DNA of 64,000 bases. Source: CAUUJV01 sp963545565 (GTDB lineage Bacteria > Actinomycetota > Actinomycetes > Actinomycetales > Bifidobacteriaceae). The notes under the pieces were generated by a model that did not search any database, had not been told where the DNA came from, and saw only the letters and a list, made by a program, of their open reading frames with translations. The stretch is taken from contig CAUUJV010000008.1 in assembly GCA_963545565.1 (NCBI GenBank), forward strand, positions 19,373 through 83,372, written 5' to 3'. The position numbers were made by a program, and so were the translations under genes. This document shows, piece by piece, positions 8,131 to 17,832 of this stretch; within the stretch, counting starts at the first letter, position 1, and each line of letters starts with the position of its first letter.

Positions 8131-10755
8131 ATGTTTGAACGGTTTACCGACAGGGCGCGGCGCGTTATTGTGCTCGCTCAGGAGGAAGCACGCTCCTTGC
8201 AGCACAACTATATTGGCACGGAGCATTTGCTTTTAGGCCTGATTCGTGAGGGTGAAGGCGTAGCAGCTAAAGCTCTGGAGGCAAAGGGCGTTGAGCTTGA
8301 TGCCACGCGCAAGCAGGTTGAGGAAATGATTGGTAAGGGTAGTGCAGCTCCTAATGGTCATATTCCTTTCACGCCGCATGCAAAGCAGGTTTTGGAGCTT
8401 AGCTTGCGCGAAGCTTTGCAACTTGGTCATAGTTATATTGGCACGGAGCATTTGCTTTTAGGCCTGATTCGTGAGGGTGAAGGCGTAGGGACTCAGGTTC
8501 TTATCAAGATGGAAGTTGATCTTGGTGAACTGCGCACGTCTGTTATTGACGCAATTCGCGACACTCGTGAGGGTGAAGGCGGTAAGGGCGATCTTGCTAA
8601 TGCTGGCGGTGTAAATAACAAGCAGAGCCAGTCTGGTTCTACTTTGCTTGATCAGTTTGGGCGTAATCTCACTGCAGAAGCTGCCGAGGGCAAGCTTGAC
8701 CCAGTGATTGGTCGCAGCAATGAGATTCAGCGTGTTATGGTAGTGCTTTCTCGCCGCACCAAGAACAATCCAGTGTTGATTGGCGAGCCTGGCGTGGGTA
8801 AGACTGCTGTTGTTGAAGGCCTTGCTGAAAAGATTAATGATGGCGATGTTCCGGAAACTCTGAAGGGTAAGCAGGTTTATTCGCTTGATTTGGGCTCCAT
8901 GATTGCTGGATCTCGATACCGCGGTGATTTTGAGGAGCGCTTGAAGAAAGTTCTCAAAGAAATCAAGACCCGCGGCGATGTTGTTCTATTCATCGATGAG
9001 ATACATACTATTGTTGGTGCGGGATCTGCTGATGGGGCAATGGGCGCATCTGACATGCTTAAGCCTATGCTCGCAAGAGGTGAGCTGCAGACCATTGGCG
9101 CAACAACAACTGATGAATATCGTAAGTATATCGAAAAGGATGCTGCTCTTGAACGCCGCTTCCAGCCAATTCAGGTTGCTGAGCCAACTATTGCGGAAAC
9201 TATTGAGATTCTTAAGGGTTTGCGCAAGCGTTACGAAGATCATCACCATGTGACTATTACAGATAAGGCTTTGCAGTCTGCTGCTGAACTCAGCGCTCGC
9301 TATATTCAAGACCGCAATTTGCCAGATAAGGCTATTGATCTTATTGATGAGGCGGGTGCACGTTTGCGCATCAAGCGTTTAACTGCGCCTTCTGAGTTAA
9401 AGGAGCTTGACGCCAAGGTAGCAAAAGTCAAGGCATCAAAGGATGAGGCCATTCAGAATCAGGACTTCGAAAAGGCTGCGCAGCTGCGCGATGATCAGGA
9501 GAAACTTGAAGCTGAACGCAAAGAAAAGGAAAAGTCTTGGCGCGAGGGTGAATCTGACGTTTCGATGGTAGTTGATGAAGAAACTATCGCGCAGGTAGTT
9601 TCTGCTACTACGGGTGTTCCAGTTGTTAAGCTCACTCAGGCGGAGTCTAAGAAGCTGCTCAACATGGAAGCTGAATTGCACAAGCGTATTATTGGGCAGG
9701 ATGAAGCTGTGGCGGCATTGTCTCGTTCTATTCGCCGTGCGCGCGTTGGATTGAAGGATCCTAAGCGTCCATCTGGTTCCTTTATCTTCGCAGGACCGAC
9801 AGGTGTGGGTAAGACTGAGCTTGCAAAGGCTTTAGCGCAATACCTCTTTGACGATGAAGAAGCTCTTATCCGTGTGGATATGTCTGAGTTTGGCGAGAAA
9901 TATCAAGCTTCTCGACTCTTCGGTGCACCTCCAGGATATGTTGGCTACGAAGAGGGTGGCGAATTGACTGAAAAAGTACGCCGTAAGCCATTCTCTGTGA
10001 TTCTATTCGACGAAATCGAAAAGGCACATCCTGATATCTTTAACACGCTGTTACAAGTGCTAGATGATGGCCATTTGACCGATGGCCAGGGGCGCAAGGT
10101 GGACTTTAAGAATACTGTGATTATTCTGACCACAAACCTTGGTACCAGCAATATTGCTAAGGCTGCCAATACTGGCTTTAACCTTGGCAACAACGCAGAA
10201 TCCAGCTATGAGCGTATGAAAGATCAGGTGACGAGTGAGCTTAAGGGACAGTTCCGCCCAGAGTTCCTCAACCGCCTTGACGATATCATCGTATTCCGTC
10301 AGCTCACAGAGCCTCAGGTTCGTGAAATTGTTGATCTTGACGTGAATAGTTTGAATGATCGCCTCTTCGAGCGTCACATGTCGGTTGAATTGACTGACGC
10401 TGCTAAGGATTTGCTTGCTGAAAAGGGCTTCGACCCATTGCTTGGTGCACGCCCGCTGCGTCGCGTTATTCAGCGTGATATTGAGGACGCAATTTCAGAG
10501 AAAATTCTCATGGGTGAGCTTAATGATAATGAGCAAATCACTGTTGATGCTGAGGGCGAAGGTATTTTGGGAGAATTCATATTCTCTAGCCGTCCTTTCG
10601 TTGACACAACAGCAGTTGAGAATGCTGAAGTTGAAGGGCAGCGGTCGGCTTTAGTTGGTGCTACAGCTGAGGCGCCAATCGGTTCTGTAGAATCTCAAAC
10701 ACAGCAAGTAGATTCAGCGGAGCAAGGTTCTCCGGTACAAGGCGGAAACGCCTAG
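8131..10755 (+). CDS. clpC: ATP-dependent Clp protease ATPase subunit ClpC
   Basis: AAA+ unfoldase that feeds substrates to ClpP, 874 residues. Domain order: double Clp_N repeat (1-150), first AAA+ module with Walker A GEPGVGKT and Walker B VVLFIDEIH, a UVR-containing middle region (about 425-465), second AAA+ module with Walker A GPTGVGKT and the family motif LFGAPPGYVGYEEGG, and the C-terminal D2-small domain. A 50-residue low-complexity tail follows. GGAGG lies upstream of the start. The two Clp_N halves share an identical 55-bp DNA stretch (8209-8263 and 8434-8488). It is a monocistronic unit closed by a strong terminator. Confidence 0.97.
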   Translation: MFERFTDRARRVIVLAQEEARSLQHNYIGTEHLLLGLIREGEGVAAKALEAKGVELDATRKQVEEMIGKGSAAPNGHIPFTPHAKQVLELSLREALQLGHSYIGTEHLLLGLIREGEGVGTQVLIKMEVDLGELRTSVIDAIRDTREGEGGKGDLANAGGVNNKQSQSGSTLLDQFGRNLTAEAAEGKLDPVIGRSNEIQRVMVVLSRRTKNNPVLIGEPGVGKTAVVEGLAEKINDGDVPETLKGKQVYSLDLGSMIAGSRYRGDFEERLKKVLKEIKTRGDVVLFIDEIHTIVGAGSADGAMGASDMLKPMLARGELQTIGATTTDEYRKYIEKDAALERRFQPIQVAEPTIAETIEILKGLRKRYEDHHHVTITDKALQSAAELSARYIQDRNLPDKAIDLIDEAGARLRIKRLTAPSELKELDAKVAKVKASKDEAIQNQDFEKAAQLRDDQEKLEAERKEKEKSWREGESDVSMVVDEETIAQVVSATTGVPVVKLTQAESKKLLNMEAELHKRIIGQDEAVAALSRSIRRARVGLKDPKRPSGSFIFAGPTGVGKTELAKALAQYLFDDEEALIRVDMSEFGEKYQASRLFGAPPGYVGYEEGGELTEKVRRKPFSVILFDEIEKAHPDIFNTLLQVLDDGHLTDGQGRKVDFKNTVIILTTNLGTSNIAKAANTGFNLGNNAESSYERMKDQVTSELKGQFRPEFLNRLDDIIVFRQLTEPQVREIVDLDVNSLNDRLFERHMSVELTDAAKDLLAEKGFDPLLGARPLRRVIQRDIEDAISEKILMGELNDNEQITVDAEGEGILGEFIFSSRPFVDTTAVENAEVEGQRSALVGATAEAPIGSVESQTQQVDSAEQGSPVQGGNA

Positions 10756-10789
10756 GGAAGAAGTATCGTCTTCACAATGACTAGAATCT

Positions 10790-10835
10790 AATAAATTGGG
10801 CTGAAGTAGCGAAAATTGCTTCAGCCCAATTTATT
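10790..10835. terminator. Bidirectional terminator between clpC and the convergent kinase gene
   Basis: A 17-bp perfect stem (10790-10806 with 10819-10835) has a 12-base loop and AT-rich flanks on both sides. It lies between the ends of two convergent genes, so it can stop transcription from both directions. Confidence 0.9.
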
Positions 10836-10843
10836 TATGTTTA

Positions 10844-12397
10844 TCAGCTCAATATCGGTAACGTGATTGTTATTCTTGATCCCGTTATGTTTCCCGAATA
10901 GTCAGGGACATTCTCAATGGCGAGAGTTCCTGATAAATCAGAAATAATACTTTGCACTACAGCGAGACCGATTCCTTTATGTGAGCCGGGTGTTCGTGCT
11001 AAATCGCGAGTATTTCCATCTGCGGTATGAACACCAGTAGAAGTGGTGTAGAACCAATCTGTAGCATGTTTTAGAGCATTCTCGGAGAACCCTGTGCCAT
11101 AATCGCGAATACTCACAATAACATGGCTATTTTCCGCAGCTATGCTGAGCTCGATTGGCTGGTTTGACTTCCCATGGCTCATTGCATTTGAGGTGATATT
11201 TCCCACAACGCGTTTCCACGCAGTCTTATCCAATGACAGGAAGCCTGAAATGTGTTCTAAATCAGATAGTCGAGAAACAGCGATTTCTGATTCAGCTGAT
11301 GCGGCTAATTCTTTGCAATATTGCGAGGTAAAGTCAGCAAATTCGGTGATTGAAATCTTTTCCTTCTTGCTGGTTGGCGTATTAAGCGCAGAGATGTAAG
11401 AATCAATCGTGTCGATTGCCAATAGGATAGAAGATGCATATGTTTGCTGTTCGTCATCAAGACTTGTTGTGTTTATTAGCTCAGCATTTCCACGGGCAAC
11501 AGTCAGTGGAGTCTTGATGTCGTGGCTAAGTGATTCGACGTGTAAACGTTGGGCTTCCTCAGCTGCAAAGCGCTTATTAAGTGAGTCAGCCAAAGAGTGG
11601 CGCATGATGTCAAAGGAGTCAACCACGTTTTCAACTTCCGTCACCTTGCTGTGAATCAGCTCAGAATCAAGGTTTTCGGTATTAATGCTTTCAGCGATCT
11701 TAGATAGAGAATTAAATTCTTTACGTAGTCTACGATTTTGCAAACTATTGAACAGGATAATAATCAGAAATACTAAGCAGATTACTGTAATATCTACGAA
11801 AAGCTCGGCTGGTGGGAGATTATCTCGCAGAGCGCGAGTTGTAAATCGTGCTTGAACTGCATATGAGAGAATGATGTTTCCGCCGTTGACTGTTTCGTCA
11901 CATAGCGCCGAAGTATCAGGCAAATTATTCAATGTTGTCCCTACGAATTCTGCCTTATTACGTATTTGTGTTGAGCATGTTGAGGATACTTTTGCAGTTG
12001 TGGTCTCAGAATTCTTATTAGATGTGGCTGAGTTAGTAGGCTGTAAATCGTCCTCAGTCATATCTGAATGCCGTGTTATACAAACTTGTTTACGTAGCGA
12101 CTTTGCTTGTATGGCAGTCAAATCTGTAGAAATTAGAGTTCCGCTACTGGAATAAATTGCGTAGTGATATGCGGCAGGAATGTCAGATTCTTTGATTTTT
12201 GTTGACTTCTTCTTAGCTAACTCCATAATTTCTGAAACGGCATAAGTTTCCCCATAATTAGCCTGATAGAGAACTCTATAGGAAAAGACATAATCTATTA
12301 AGAGTGCAACGAGTGCAATGCCTAGAAGAGTTAATAATGTGTAGCGCACCGTGATGAGGCCAATACTGTATGTGTGACGCTTTTGTAGGATTTTCAT
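10844..12397 (-). CDS. Sensor histidine kinase of an ABC-linked two-component system
   Basis: Membrane kinase of 517 residues. There are two membrane segments (about 13-35 and 200-225) around an extracytoplasmic sensor domain with several cysteines, then a HAMP-like linker, the H-box HVESLSHDIKTPLTVARGNAE, an N-box (RVVGNITSNAMSHG), G1 (IRDYGTGFS) and G2 (HKGIGLAVVQS). The start codon overlaps the stop of the regulator gene (ATGA), so the longer frame is rejected. It closes a reverse-strand operon of ABC ATPase, two permeases, regulator and kinase, the typical order for peptide-antibiotic sensing and resistance modules (LanFEG-RK or Cpr-like). Confidence 0.9.
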   Translation of the reverse strand: MKILQKRHTYSIGLITVRYTLLTLLGIALVALLIDYVFSYRVLYQANYGETYAVSEIMELAKKKSTKIKESDIPAAYHYAIYSSSGTLISTDLTAIQAKSLRKQVCITRHSDMTEDDLQPTNSATSNKNSETTTAKVSSTCSTQIRNKAEFVGTTLNNLPDTSALCDETVNGGNIILSYAVQARFTTRALRDNLPPAELFVDITVICLVFLIIILFNSLQNRRLRKEFNSLSKIAESINTENLDSELIHSKVTEVENVVDSFDIMRHSLADSLNKRFAAEEAQRLHVESLSHDIKTPLTVARGNAELINTTSLDDEQQTYASSILLAIDTIDSYISALNTPTSKKEKISITEFADFTSQYCKELAASAESEIAVSRLSDLEHISGFLSLDKTAWKRVVGNITSNAMSHGKSNQPIELSIAAENSHVIVSIRDYGTGFSENALKHATDWFYTTSTGVHTADGNTRDLARTPGSHKGIGLAVVQSIISDLSGTLAIENVPDYSGNITGSRITITLPILS

Positions 12398-13131
12398 GCG
12401 ATCCACCTGTATCCAATGCCCCATACAGTTTTGATGGGGGCTATGTTTCGAGCACGGAATTTTGCTCTGATGTTGCTGATATGCATTGCGACAGCCTGCT
12501 CTGTAGTAGGTTCAGAATCGGTTATAGATCCGATACCCATGTTGGAATCAGAATCGGCTGTGAAGACACTGGCATTGATGGCATCTGCAATTTGCTCACG
12601 TGAGAAGGTGATTCCTGGGTGAGTTGCGAGGTATTCGCAGATAAACCATTCAGTTGTGGTCAGTGGAATAGGGGAGCCATCAACAGTTGCTTTTTGAGCG
12701 ACAAGATCAAGACTGAGATTATTGAAGATTAGTGCGTTATGGTGGCTGCGATATTTGCGGCGAATCTGCGCGTCAACTTTTGCTATTAATTCTGCCATAG
12801 AGAACGGTTTACGAATATAGTCATCTGCACCAGTTGCATAACCATGAACGGCATCATCTTCACTGACTTTGGCAGTTAAAAACACGATAGGAATAGAGGT
12901 TTGAGTGCGCAGAGTGGTTACAAGTTTGAATCCGTCAATGTGTGGCATCATCACATCGCAGATAATGAGGTCAAGCGATTTGAGATTCATATCGAGCGCT
13001 CGGCGAGGATCATTCACTGCGGTAACAGCGTACCCTGCTTTGGTGAGCATTGCGGTGATCAAAGTGGTGATTGCAACGTCATCATCAACTACGAGCACAT
13101 TCGCACGTTTAGTTGTATCTTCTTGACTCAT
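12394..13131 (-). CDS. OmpR-type response regulator
   Basis: DNA-binding regulator of 245 residues. The receiver domain has VVDDDVAI, the phospho-acceptor Asp in IICDVMMPHIDGF, and a switch Lys in DDYIRKPFS. The C-terminal winged helix ends VWGIGYRW. An extra loop (TADSDSNMGIGSITDSEPTTEQ) interrupts the winged-helix domain and is longer than in most relatives. It overlaps the permease gene upstream by 4 bases and the kinase by 4, so it is translationally coupled. It probably controls its own operon in response to a peptide antibiotic; this follows from context. Confidence 0.92.
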   Translation of the reverse strand: MSQEDTTKRANVLVVDDDVAITTLITAMLTKAGYAVTAVNDPRRALDMNLKSLDLIICDVMMPHIDGFKLVTTLRTQTSIPIVFLTAKVSEDDAVHGYATGADDYIRKPFSMAELIAKVDAQIRRKYRSHHNALIFNNLSLDLVAQKATVDGSPIPLTTTEWFICEYLATHPGITFSREQIADAINASVFTADSDSNMGIGSITDSEPTTEQAVAMHISNIRAKFRARNIAPIKTVWGIGYRWIA

Positions 13132-13952
13132 GATGCTCTCCTGCGGTTTTCAAAACCGTTTATACACACGCATACTATGCTAATAGAGATTATGGCTGTT
13201 GCGCTGGCAATCACGCCATATATCAACAGCGAGGGTGAAGTCATGCTTAGGTTGTTGATAGCCGGATTGATGCTTGACTCAATTGCAAGGCTTCCCATCT
13301 GTGTAGACCATGACATTGGCATAATGGTGAGGATTGCCGGACTGTGAGCTGCAGTAAGTTCTCCGCTGACTAATCCATGCGCCAAACCGCCGAGTGATGA
13401 AATGGCGACTATCGTTAAAATTGTACCGATTCCAATTGTGACGTTACGTCCGAATGATAAGGCTGACCATGTTGCAAAGACATAGAGCACAATGCATCCA
13501 AGCCAGAGGAAGAATACTGCACTTACGTATGTTATAAAGGGTAATTGATTTTTCCCAGTGCTTATAAGAGCTAATGCGAATCCAAAGATTGAAATAGCAA
13601 TAGTTACGGCAGCTAATAATGCATAAGCAATGATCTTTCCAAGAATCTGGATTGATCTTGACGGCACCGCAAGAACAGTTGAAAGTTCGCCAGAATTACG
13701 CTCGATATCAATATCGAAAGCCATAATAGTGCACACTGTAAGCGGCAGAAGGGCGCCAATAAATTGCACATACGCGTCTGCGCCCAAAGCAGTATTCCAT
13801 GGGGAGACCGAGAAGTAGAGACCACTCAGAGCTGCACTTAGCACTCCTGCTGCGAAATGAAACCATAGAAGGGGGCTGTGTTTCAACCTCACGTACTGGG
13901 AGGCAACAGCATTTTGAACTTTCATCTTAGGAGGGAATTGTGCAGATTCCAT
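13128..13952 (-). CDS. ABC-2 type permease, second subunit (LanG-like)
   Basis: Membrane protein of 274 residues with six predicted helices (for example FAAGVLSAALSGLYF, IIAYALLAAVTIAISIFGFALALIS and GVIASATAIISISIVCVCI). It has the size and pattern of the LanG/MutG permeases that pump lantibiotics off the membrane. The ATG at 13952 overlaps the stop of the previous permease (TAATG). The ~30 extra residues of the longer frame read through that gene and are rejected. It acts with the neighbouring permease and ATPase. Confidence 0.82.
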   Translation of the reverse strand: MESAQFPPKMKVQNAVASQYVRLKHSPLLWFHFAAGVLSAALSGLYFSVSPWNTALGADAYVQFIGALLPLTVCTIMAFDIDIERNSGELSTVLAVPSRSIQILGKIIAYALLAAVTIAISIFGFALALISTGKNQLPFITYVSAVFFLWLGCIVLYVFATWSALSFGRNVTIGIGTILTIVAISSLGGLAHGLVSGELTAAHSPAILTIMPMSWSTQMGSLAIESSINPAINNLSMTSPSLLIYGVIASATAIISISIVCVCINGFENRRRAS

Positions 13953-14719
13953 TATTTTGCCTCTTGTTTTGAATACCAGTGAGCACAAGCTGCAGTAAGT
14001 ACAATAGCGAGAATAATGGCAATCAAAATTGCGGTGCTCTGCTGCCAAAAAGCTACTGCAAAACCAACTTCAATAGGATCTCCTGAGGGAAGTATGTGCA
14101 AGAGTGGCTGAACAACGCGTCCGATAGCACTTGAAGGAAGGATCCACCATACTGAACTGGACCATAGCCCAACATAGAGAGCAAGATTCAGAAGAAACGG
14201 AAGGACAATGCCTAGCAGAGAATTCCATGCAGTTGTTAGAGCAATTACAGCGGGAGCTAGCCACGCAGACATCACGGTAATAAGCAGTGCGCTTGCCATA
14301 GAATCCGCAATATTTGGGGAATCCGCCCCTAGTAGGAAGGCAATGCTGGAGAGTATGCCGATCTCGAAATTAGATATGAGACAGAGCATCCAAACATAAA
14401 GGGTCTTTGCGTAGAAAATCGTCCTTACATTTACCGGGAGTCCAAGAATAGAACGCAGAGCAAATTTCTTTTCCCATAAGGCTGTGCTGACCGAAATCAG
14501 GCAAATCGAAATAGGCATAAGGGAGGAGTACCAGTAGTTCCACATTATTGTGCGATTCATGCCTGTTGACCCCATCAGACTAAGTGCGAATCCCGGTAAA
14601 GCTAGTGGAAGAGGCATCAGAATTGCAAGAATTAGTGGCGCAGAGTGATGCCCTTTGGCTAGTTCCGATTGAAATGCCCGTGAAAATGGAGTTGAGATTT
14701 GAGTAGATTTAGCGAGCAT
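13952..14719 (-). CDS. ABC-2 type permease, first subunit (LanE-like)
   Basis: Membrane protein of 255 residues with six hydrophobic segments. It starts with a short cytosolic stretch (SRAFQSELAKGHHSAPLIL) typical of LanE/MutE permeases. GAGGT lies upstream of ATG 14719; a GTG three bases earlier is possible. It overlaps the ATPase gene by 11 bases. Together with the next permease and the ATPase it forms a three-part exporter. Specificity is unknown; its place directly beside a lanthipeptide cluster suggests self-protection or defence against peptides of rivals. Confidence 0.82.
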   Translation of the reverse strand: MLAKSTQISTPFSRAFQSELAKGHHSAPLILAILMPLPLALPGFALSLMGSTGMNRTIMWNYWYSSLMPISICLISVSTALWEKKFALRSILGLPVNVRTIFYAKTLYVWMLCLISNFEIGILSSIAFLLGADSPNIADSMASALLITVMSAWLAPAVIALTTAWNSLLGIVLPFLLNLALYVGLWSSSVWWILPSSAIGRVVQPLLHILPSGDPIEVGFAVAFWQQSTAILIAIILAIVLTAACAHWYSKQEAK

Positions 14720-15470
14720 CACTGCGAACCTCGCTTTCTGAATTATCTTTATAATTACCTTTATAGATTTGCTGCACAGATTTCATGAAGAGAGCCTCAA
14801 GATCTGTGGATTCGTCAATTGCGCCTTCGTAAGCGAGTTGGCCATCGGCTATGATTCCAATGTGGTCTGCGATTTTGGAGACTTCTGCAAGAATATGACT
14901 TGAAACAATCACAGTAATGCCTTGCTCAGCAAACGAATGAATGAGCGCTCTCAAATCTTCAATTCCCATTGGGTCCAAGCCGTTTGTGGGTTCATCGAGA
15001 ATGAGAATACCCGGGTTAGTGAGCAGTGCAAGTGCAATTCCCAAACGCTGTTTCATTCCGAGTGAAAATTGACCAGCCTTTTTCTTTCCCGTGTCGGTGA
15101 GGTTAACGATTTGCAGAACTTCATTGATTCGCCGCTGGGGGATTGAAAGTAGGAGAGCACGAACCTGCAGATTCTCGAATGCGGTCAAGTGCGAGTAAAG
15201 AGCTGGTTGTTCAATGAGCGAACCGATAGAATACAAATCGTTACGGGTCCATTCGTGGTCATTGATGAAGATTGAACCACTAGTGGGCTTGAGCATTCCG
15301 GTAATCATCTTGAGCGTAGTCGATTTTCCGGCGCCATTTGGGCCAAGCAGCCCGTAAATTGAGCCTTTTGGCACATTGAGATCGATCCCAGTCACTGCTG
15401 GGTGGCCTTTGAAAACTTTTGTGAGGCTCGTAGTTGCGAGTGCAAATACGCTGCCTTTTTCGTTCTCCAT
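14709..15470 (-). CDS. ABC transporter ATP-binding protein (LanF/BcrA-like)
   Basis: ATPase of 253 residues. Walker A is GPNGAGKST, the signature is FSLGMKQRLGIALALL, Walker B is ILILDEPTNGLDPMG and the switch His is in VSSHILAE. This F-S-L-G-M-K signature is characteristic of the BcrA/LanF subfamily of antibiotic exporters. GAAGGGG precedes the chosen ATG; the frame extends 25 codons further without a ribosome site. It is the first gene of the reverse-strand operon. A 61-bp stretch around Walker B (14964-15024) recurs as a broken copy at 26998-27058. Confidence 0.9.
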   Translation of the reverse strand: MENEKGSVFALATTSLTKVFKGHPAVTGIDLNVPKGSIYGLLGPNGAGKSTTLKMITGMLKPTSGSIFINDHEWTRNDLYSIGSLIEQPALYSHLTAFENLQVRALLLSIPQRRINEVLQIVNLTDTGKKKAGQFSLGMKQRLGIALALLTNPGILILDEPTNGLDPMGIEDLRALIHSFAEQGITVIVSSHILAEVSKIADHIGIIADGQLAYEGAIDESTDLEALFMKSVQQIYKGNYKDNSESEVRSDAR

Positions 15471-15792
15471 TTTTCCCCTTCTACCTTTGGGTGTGATTTG
15501 CGCGGTGTTATACGTACAGACCACAGATTTTCCAATTGCATTCACTGTAGAAAGGCTTTTTAAAGGTGTTTAAAGAAAGCGGGGAAAAAGGATGGCCTAT
15601 AACCCCGACTGTTCCAACAGGCGTAAAGCCTTGCCCTTGATTCCATTATCTCCATTGCTGAATTAAAAAAACGGAACTAGGACCAAGTCGCGTCAACGAT
15701 ACACGGAAAAATGGCTAAAGGTATATCTCATTGTCATCTTGAGATGACGCTTCGAGGATTTTAGTTTTTCTCGATTCACATATTAGCCAGAA
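15471..15792. other. Intergenic region between divergent operons
   Basis: It separates the reverse-strand ABC operon from the lanthipeptide exporter gene. It must hold promoters in both directions. The only clear element is the palindrome at 15733-15748 (separate entry). I see no reading frame with a ribosome site in it. Confidence 0.6.
15733..15748. promoter_or_regulatory. Operator palindrome 1 of the lanthipeptide cluster
   Basis: GTCATCT-TG-AGATGAC is a perfect 7-2-7 inverted repeat 47 bases before the GTG start at 15796. The same palindrome recurs at 17676, 18049 and 22241, always in front of a transcription unit of the cluster. It is probably the binding site of the LuxR-type regulator encoded at 21567. 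Confidence 0.75.
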
Positions 15793-15795
15793 TTG

Positions 15796-17625
15796 GTGAA
15801 TAAGAGTTCTAATGATGGGATGGCGCCGAATATTCTTATGAAGACGATGATTAACGGGCTTGTGAAGCTTACGATCCCGTATAAGAAGGAATTATTTTGT
15901 GTTATATGTGTAGGGGTATTATCTGCTGTTTCAACTTTACTTCTTCCTCAATGTGCACAATACTTTTTTCGTGGTAATACTTTTCACGTTCCGCAGCTAT
16001 CTGTTGTATGTGGGATCGTAGTTTTACTTGTATGCATAGCGTTTTTTAGTGCAGTCCAAGAATATTTACTGCGGTTGATTGGAGAAAATATAGTACGTGA
16101 TGTTCGGTCTGTCTTGTGTGATCATATTCTTCATCTCCCTATCGCAGATTTTGATACATGTCAGACTGGAGATTTATTGAGTCGTATTAATAACGATACA
16201 AATCATCTGAAGATAGCTTTTCAGCAGGGGCTTACTGTAGTTGTTTCAAGCTCGATAACCGTTGTTGGAGCCATGTTTTCTATGCTGTTCTTAGATGCTG
16301 GGCTCTTTGCTTTAACAATATTGATGTTCCTTATGGTTTTTTTGCTGATGGCGGTATCAGGTCATTTGGTAGAGAGGACGAGTCTTTCTAATCAGAAAGA
16401 CCAAGGAGCTTTGACTGCAGTCATTGATCGTGATATTTCAGGAATCAGAACATTACGTGCAACTAATAGCGAGTCCCACGAAATGCAAAAGATCCTTGAG
16501 CTGATTAATCGTGTTCGTCATTCAGGATTGATAATGGCTAAAATTGAGGCGGTTATTAGTCCGATTGCTAGTGCATGTTTACAGGTTGTGAGTCTTCTAA
16601 TAGTCGGGTTTGGCCTGTGGAGGGTAACGGTAGGACAGTTGTCGGCTGGTACCCTTACACAATTTATTTTATTGCTTATCGTTACAGTTTCTCCTTTGAG
16701 TCAGATCATATATGGTGGATCTCAGATTGGCGATTCAGCTGCTGCTATGACGAGAGTCAATGAAATTCTTGCGTTGAGACAAGAGGCAGACGATAGTAGT
16801 AGGAATGTTAAGAATGTTGTTTCCCCCAGAACAGAACCTATCAGATCGAACACTGATCAACTCAAGCAAGCTGTCACTTTTGAGCATGTGAGTTTTTCCT
16901 ATGTAGCGGTGCAGCCAGAAGAGGCTCCGCCACCTTCCTCAAGCCGAAACTTTTCGATTAGTGACCTTTCTTTTTCTGTTCAACGGGGGAGCATGGTGGC
17001 TTTTGTTGGTCCCTCAGGTGCTGGAAAGAGTACGGTTCTACAGTTGATCGAGCGTTTTTATGAACCAAACGATGGTAATATCCTCATTTTAGATAAACAA
17101 ATATTGGAGTATAACCGCACGAATTTACGTTCACATATTACGTATATTGAGCAGGATTCCCCAATATTATCAGGTACTCTACGTGAAAATCTCCTTATGG
17201 GGATTGACAATCGTACTGATAAGGATTGTATACAGGCTCTTCGGGATGTAAATTTGAGTGACTTACTTGAATATGATGGGTTGAATTTAGAGATTGGAGA
17301 GAGAGGAGTCACTCTCTCAGGTGGAGAGCGTCAACGTCTTGCTCTTGCTCGGGCTTTGCTGTCTAGCTCAGAAATTATTTTACTGGACGAAGTCACTTCG
17401 AACCTTGATGCGGCTAATGAACGCTTAATCATTCGTCTTTTAAACACATTAAAGCGTGAAGGGCGGTCACTGATTATTGTAGCGCATCGACTTGCTACAG
17501 TGTGTGATGCTGATATGATTTATGTTCTTGATAAAGGGACACTTATAGGATGTGGTTCTCATGAGGAATTATTAGAGAATGTTCCGCTTTACTGGACTCT
17601 CGCGAAAGAACAAAGGCTTTTATGA
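15796..17625 (+). CDS. ABC exporter, fused membrane and ATPase domains (LanT-like)
   Basis: Exporter of about 609 residues. Six membrane helices lie in the first ~330 residues, followed by a nucleotide-binding domain with Walker A GPSGAGKST (about 405), the signature LSGGERQRLALARALL (about 506), Walker B IILLDEVTSNLD and an H-loop IVAHRLATV. There is no N-terminal C39 peptidase domain, so it cannot cut the leader; this suits class III clusters that use a separate protease. The start is uncertain: TTG 15793 or GTG 15796, neither with a Shine-Dalgarno. A TATTAG box at 15781-15786 would place transcription almost at the start codon, so a leaderless mRNA is possible. Confidence 0.85.
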   Translation: MNKSSNDGMAPNILMKTMINGLVKLTIPYKKELFCVICVGVLSAVSTLLLPQCAQYFFRGNTFHVPQLSVVCGIVVLLVCIAFFSAVQEYLLRLIGENIVRDVRSVLCDHILHLPIADFDTCQTGDLLSRINNDTNHLKIAFQQGLTVVVSSSITVVGAMFSMLFLDAGLFALTILMFLMVFLLMAVSGHLVERTSLSNQKDQGALTAVIDRDISGIRTLRATNSESHEMQKILELINRVRHSGLIMAKIEAVISPIASACLQVVSLLIVGFGLWRVTVGQLSAGTLTQFILLLIVTVSPLSQIIYGGSQIGDSAAAMTRVNEILALRQEADDSSRNVKNVVSPRTEPIRSNTDQLKQAVTFEHVSFSYVAVQPEEAPPPSSSRNFSISDLSFSVQRGSMVAFVGPSGAGKSTVLQLIERFYEPNDGNILILDKQILEYNRTNLRSHITYIEQDSPILSGTLRENLLMGIDNRTDKDCIQALRDVNLSDLLEYDGLNLEIGERGVTLSGGERQRLALARALLSSSEIILLDEVTSNLDAANERLIIRLLNTLKREGRSLIIVAHRLATVCDADMIYVLDKGTLIGCGSHEELLENVPLYWTLAKEQRLL

Positions 17626-17666
17626 TTCCTCTTGGTTGTATGCGCCATTCATCTCCTCTTAGGAAG

Positions 17667-17700
17667 CAGTTGTTTGTCATCTTAAGATGACAAACAACTG
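17667..17700. promoter_or_regulatory. Operator palindrome 2, a perfect 34-bp inverted repeat
   Basis: All 34 bases form a perfect palindrome without a loop. The core GTCATCT-TA-AGATGAC at 17676-17691 matches the other cluster operators. It lies between the exporter stop codon and the precursor gene. A TATAGC box at 17720-17725 may be the -10 of the precursor promoter. The extended symmetry suggests the strongest regulator site in the cluster, as expected for the precursor promoter. Confidence 0.8.
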
Positions 17701-17832
17701 AATAACATTGATTCGTCAGTATAGCAATTGGAAGATAGATACTGGAATTATCGTCAACGTAGTTTGAAGTAATTCCATATTGTGCAGGGTGTCTGTGTTT
17801 GCAGACGTGAGCTAAGGAAGGGGTGGGAGGCC

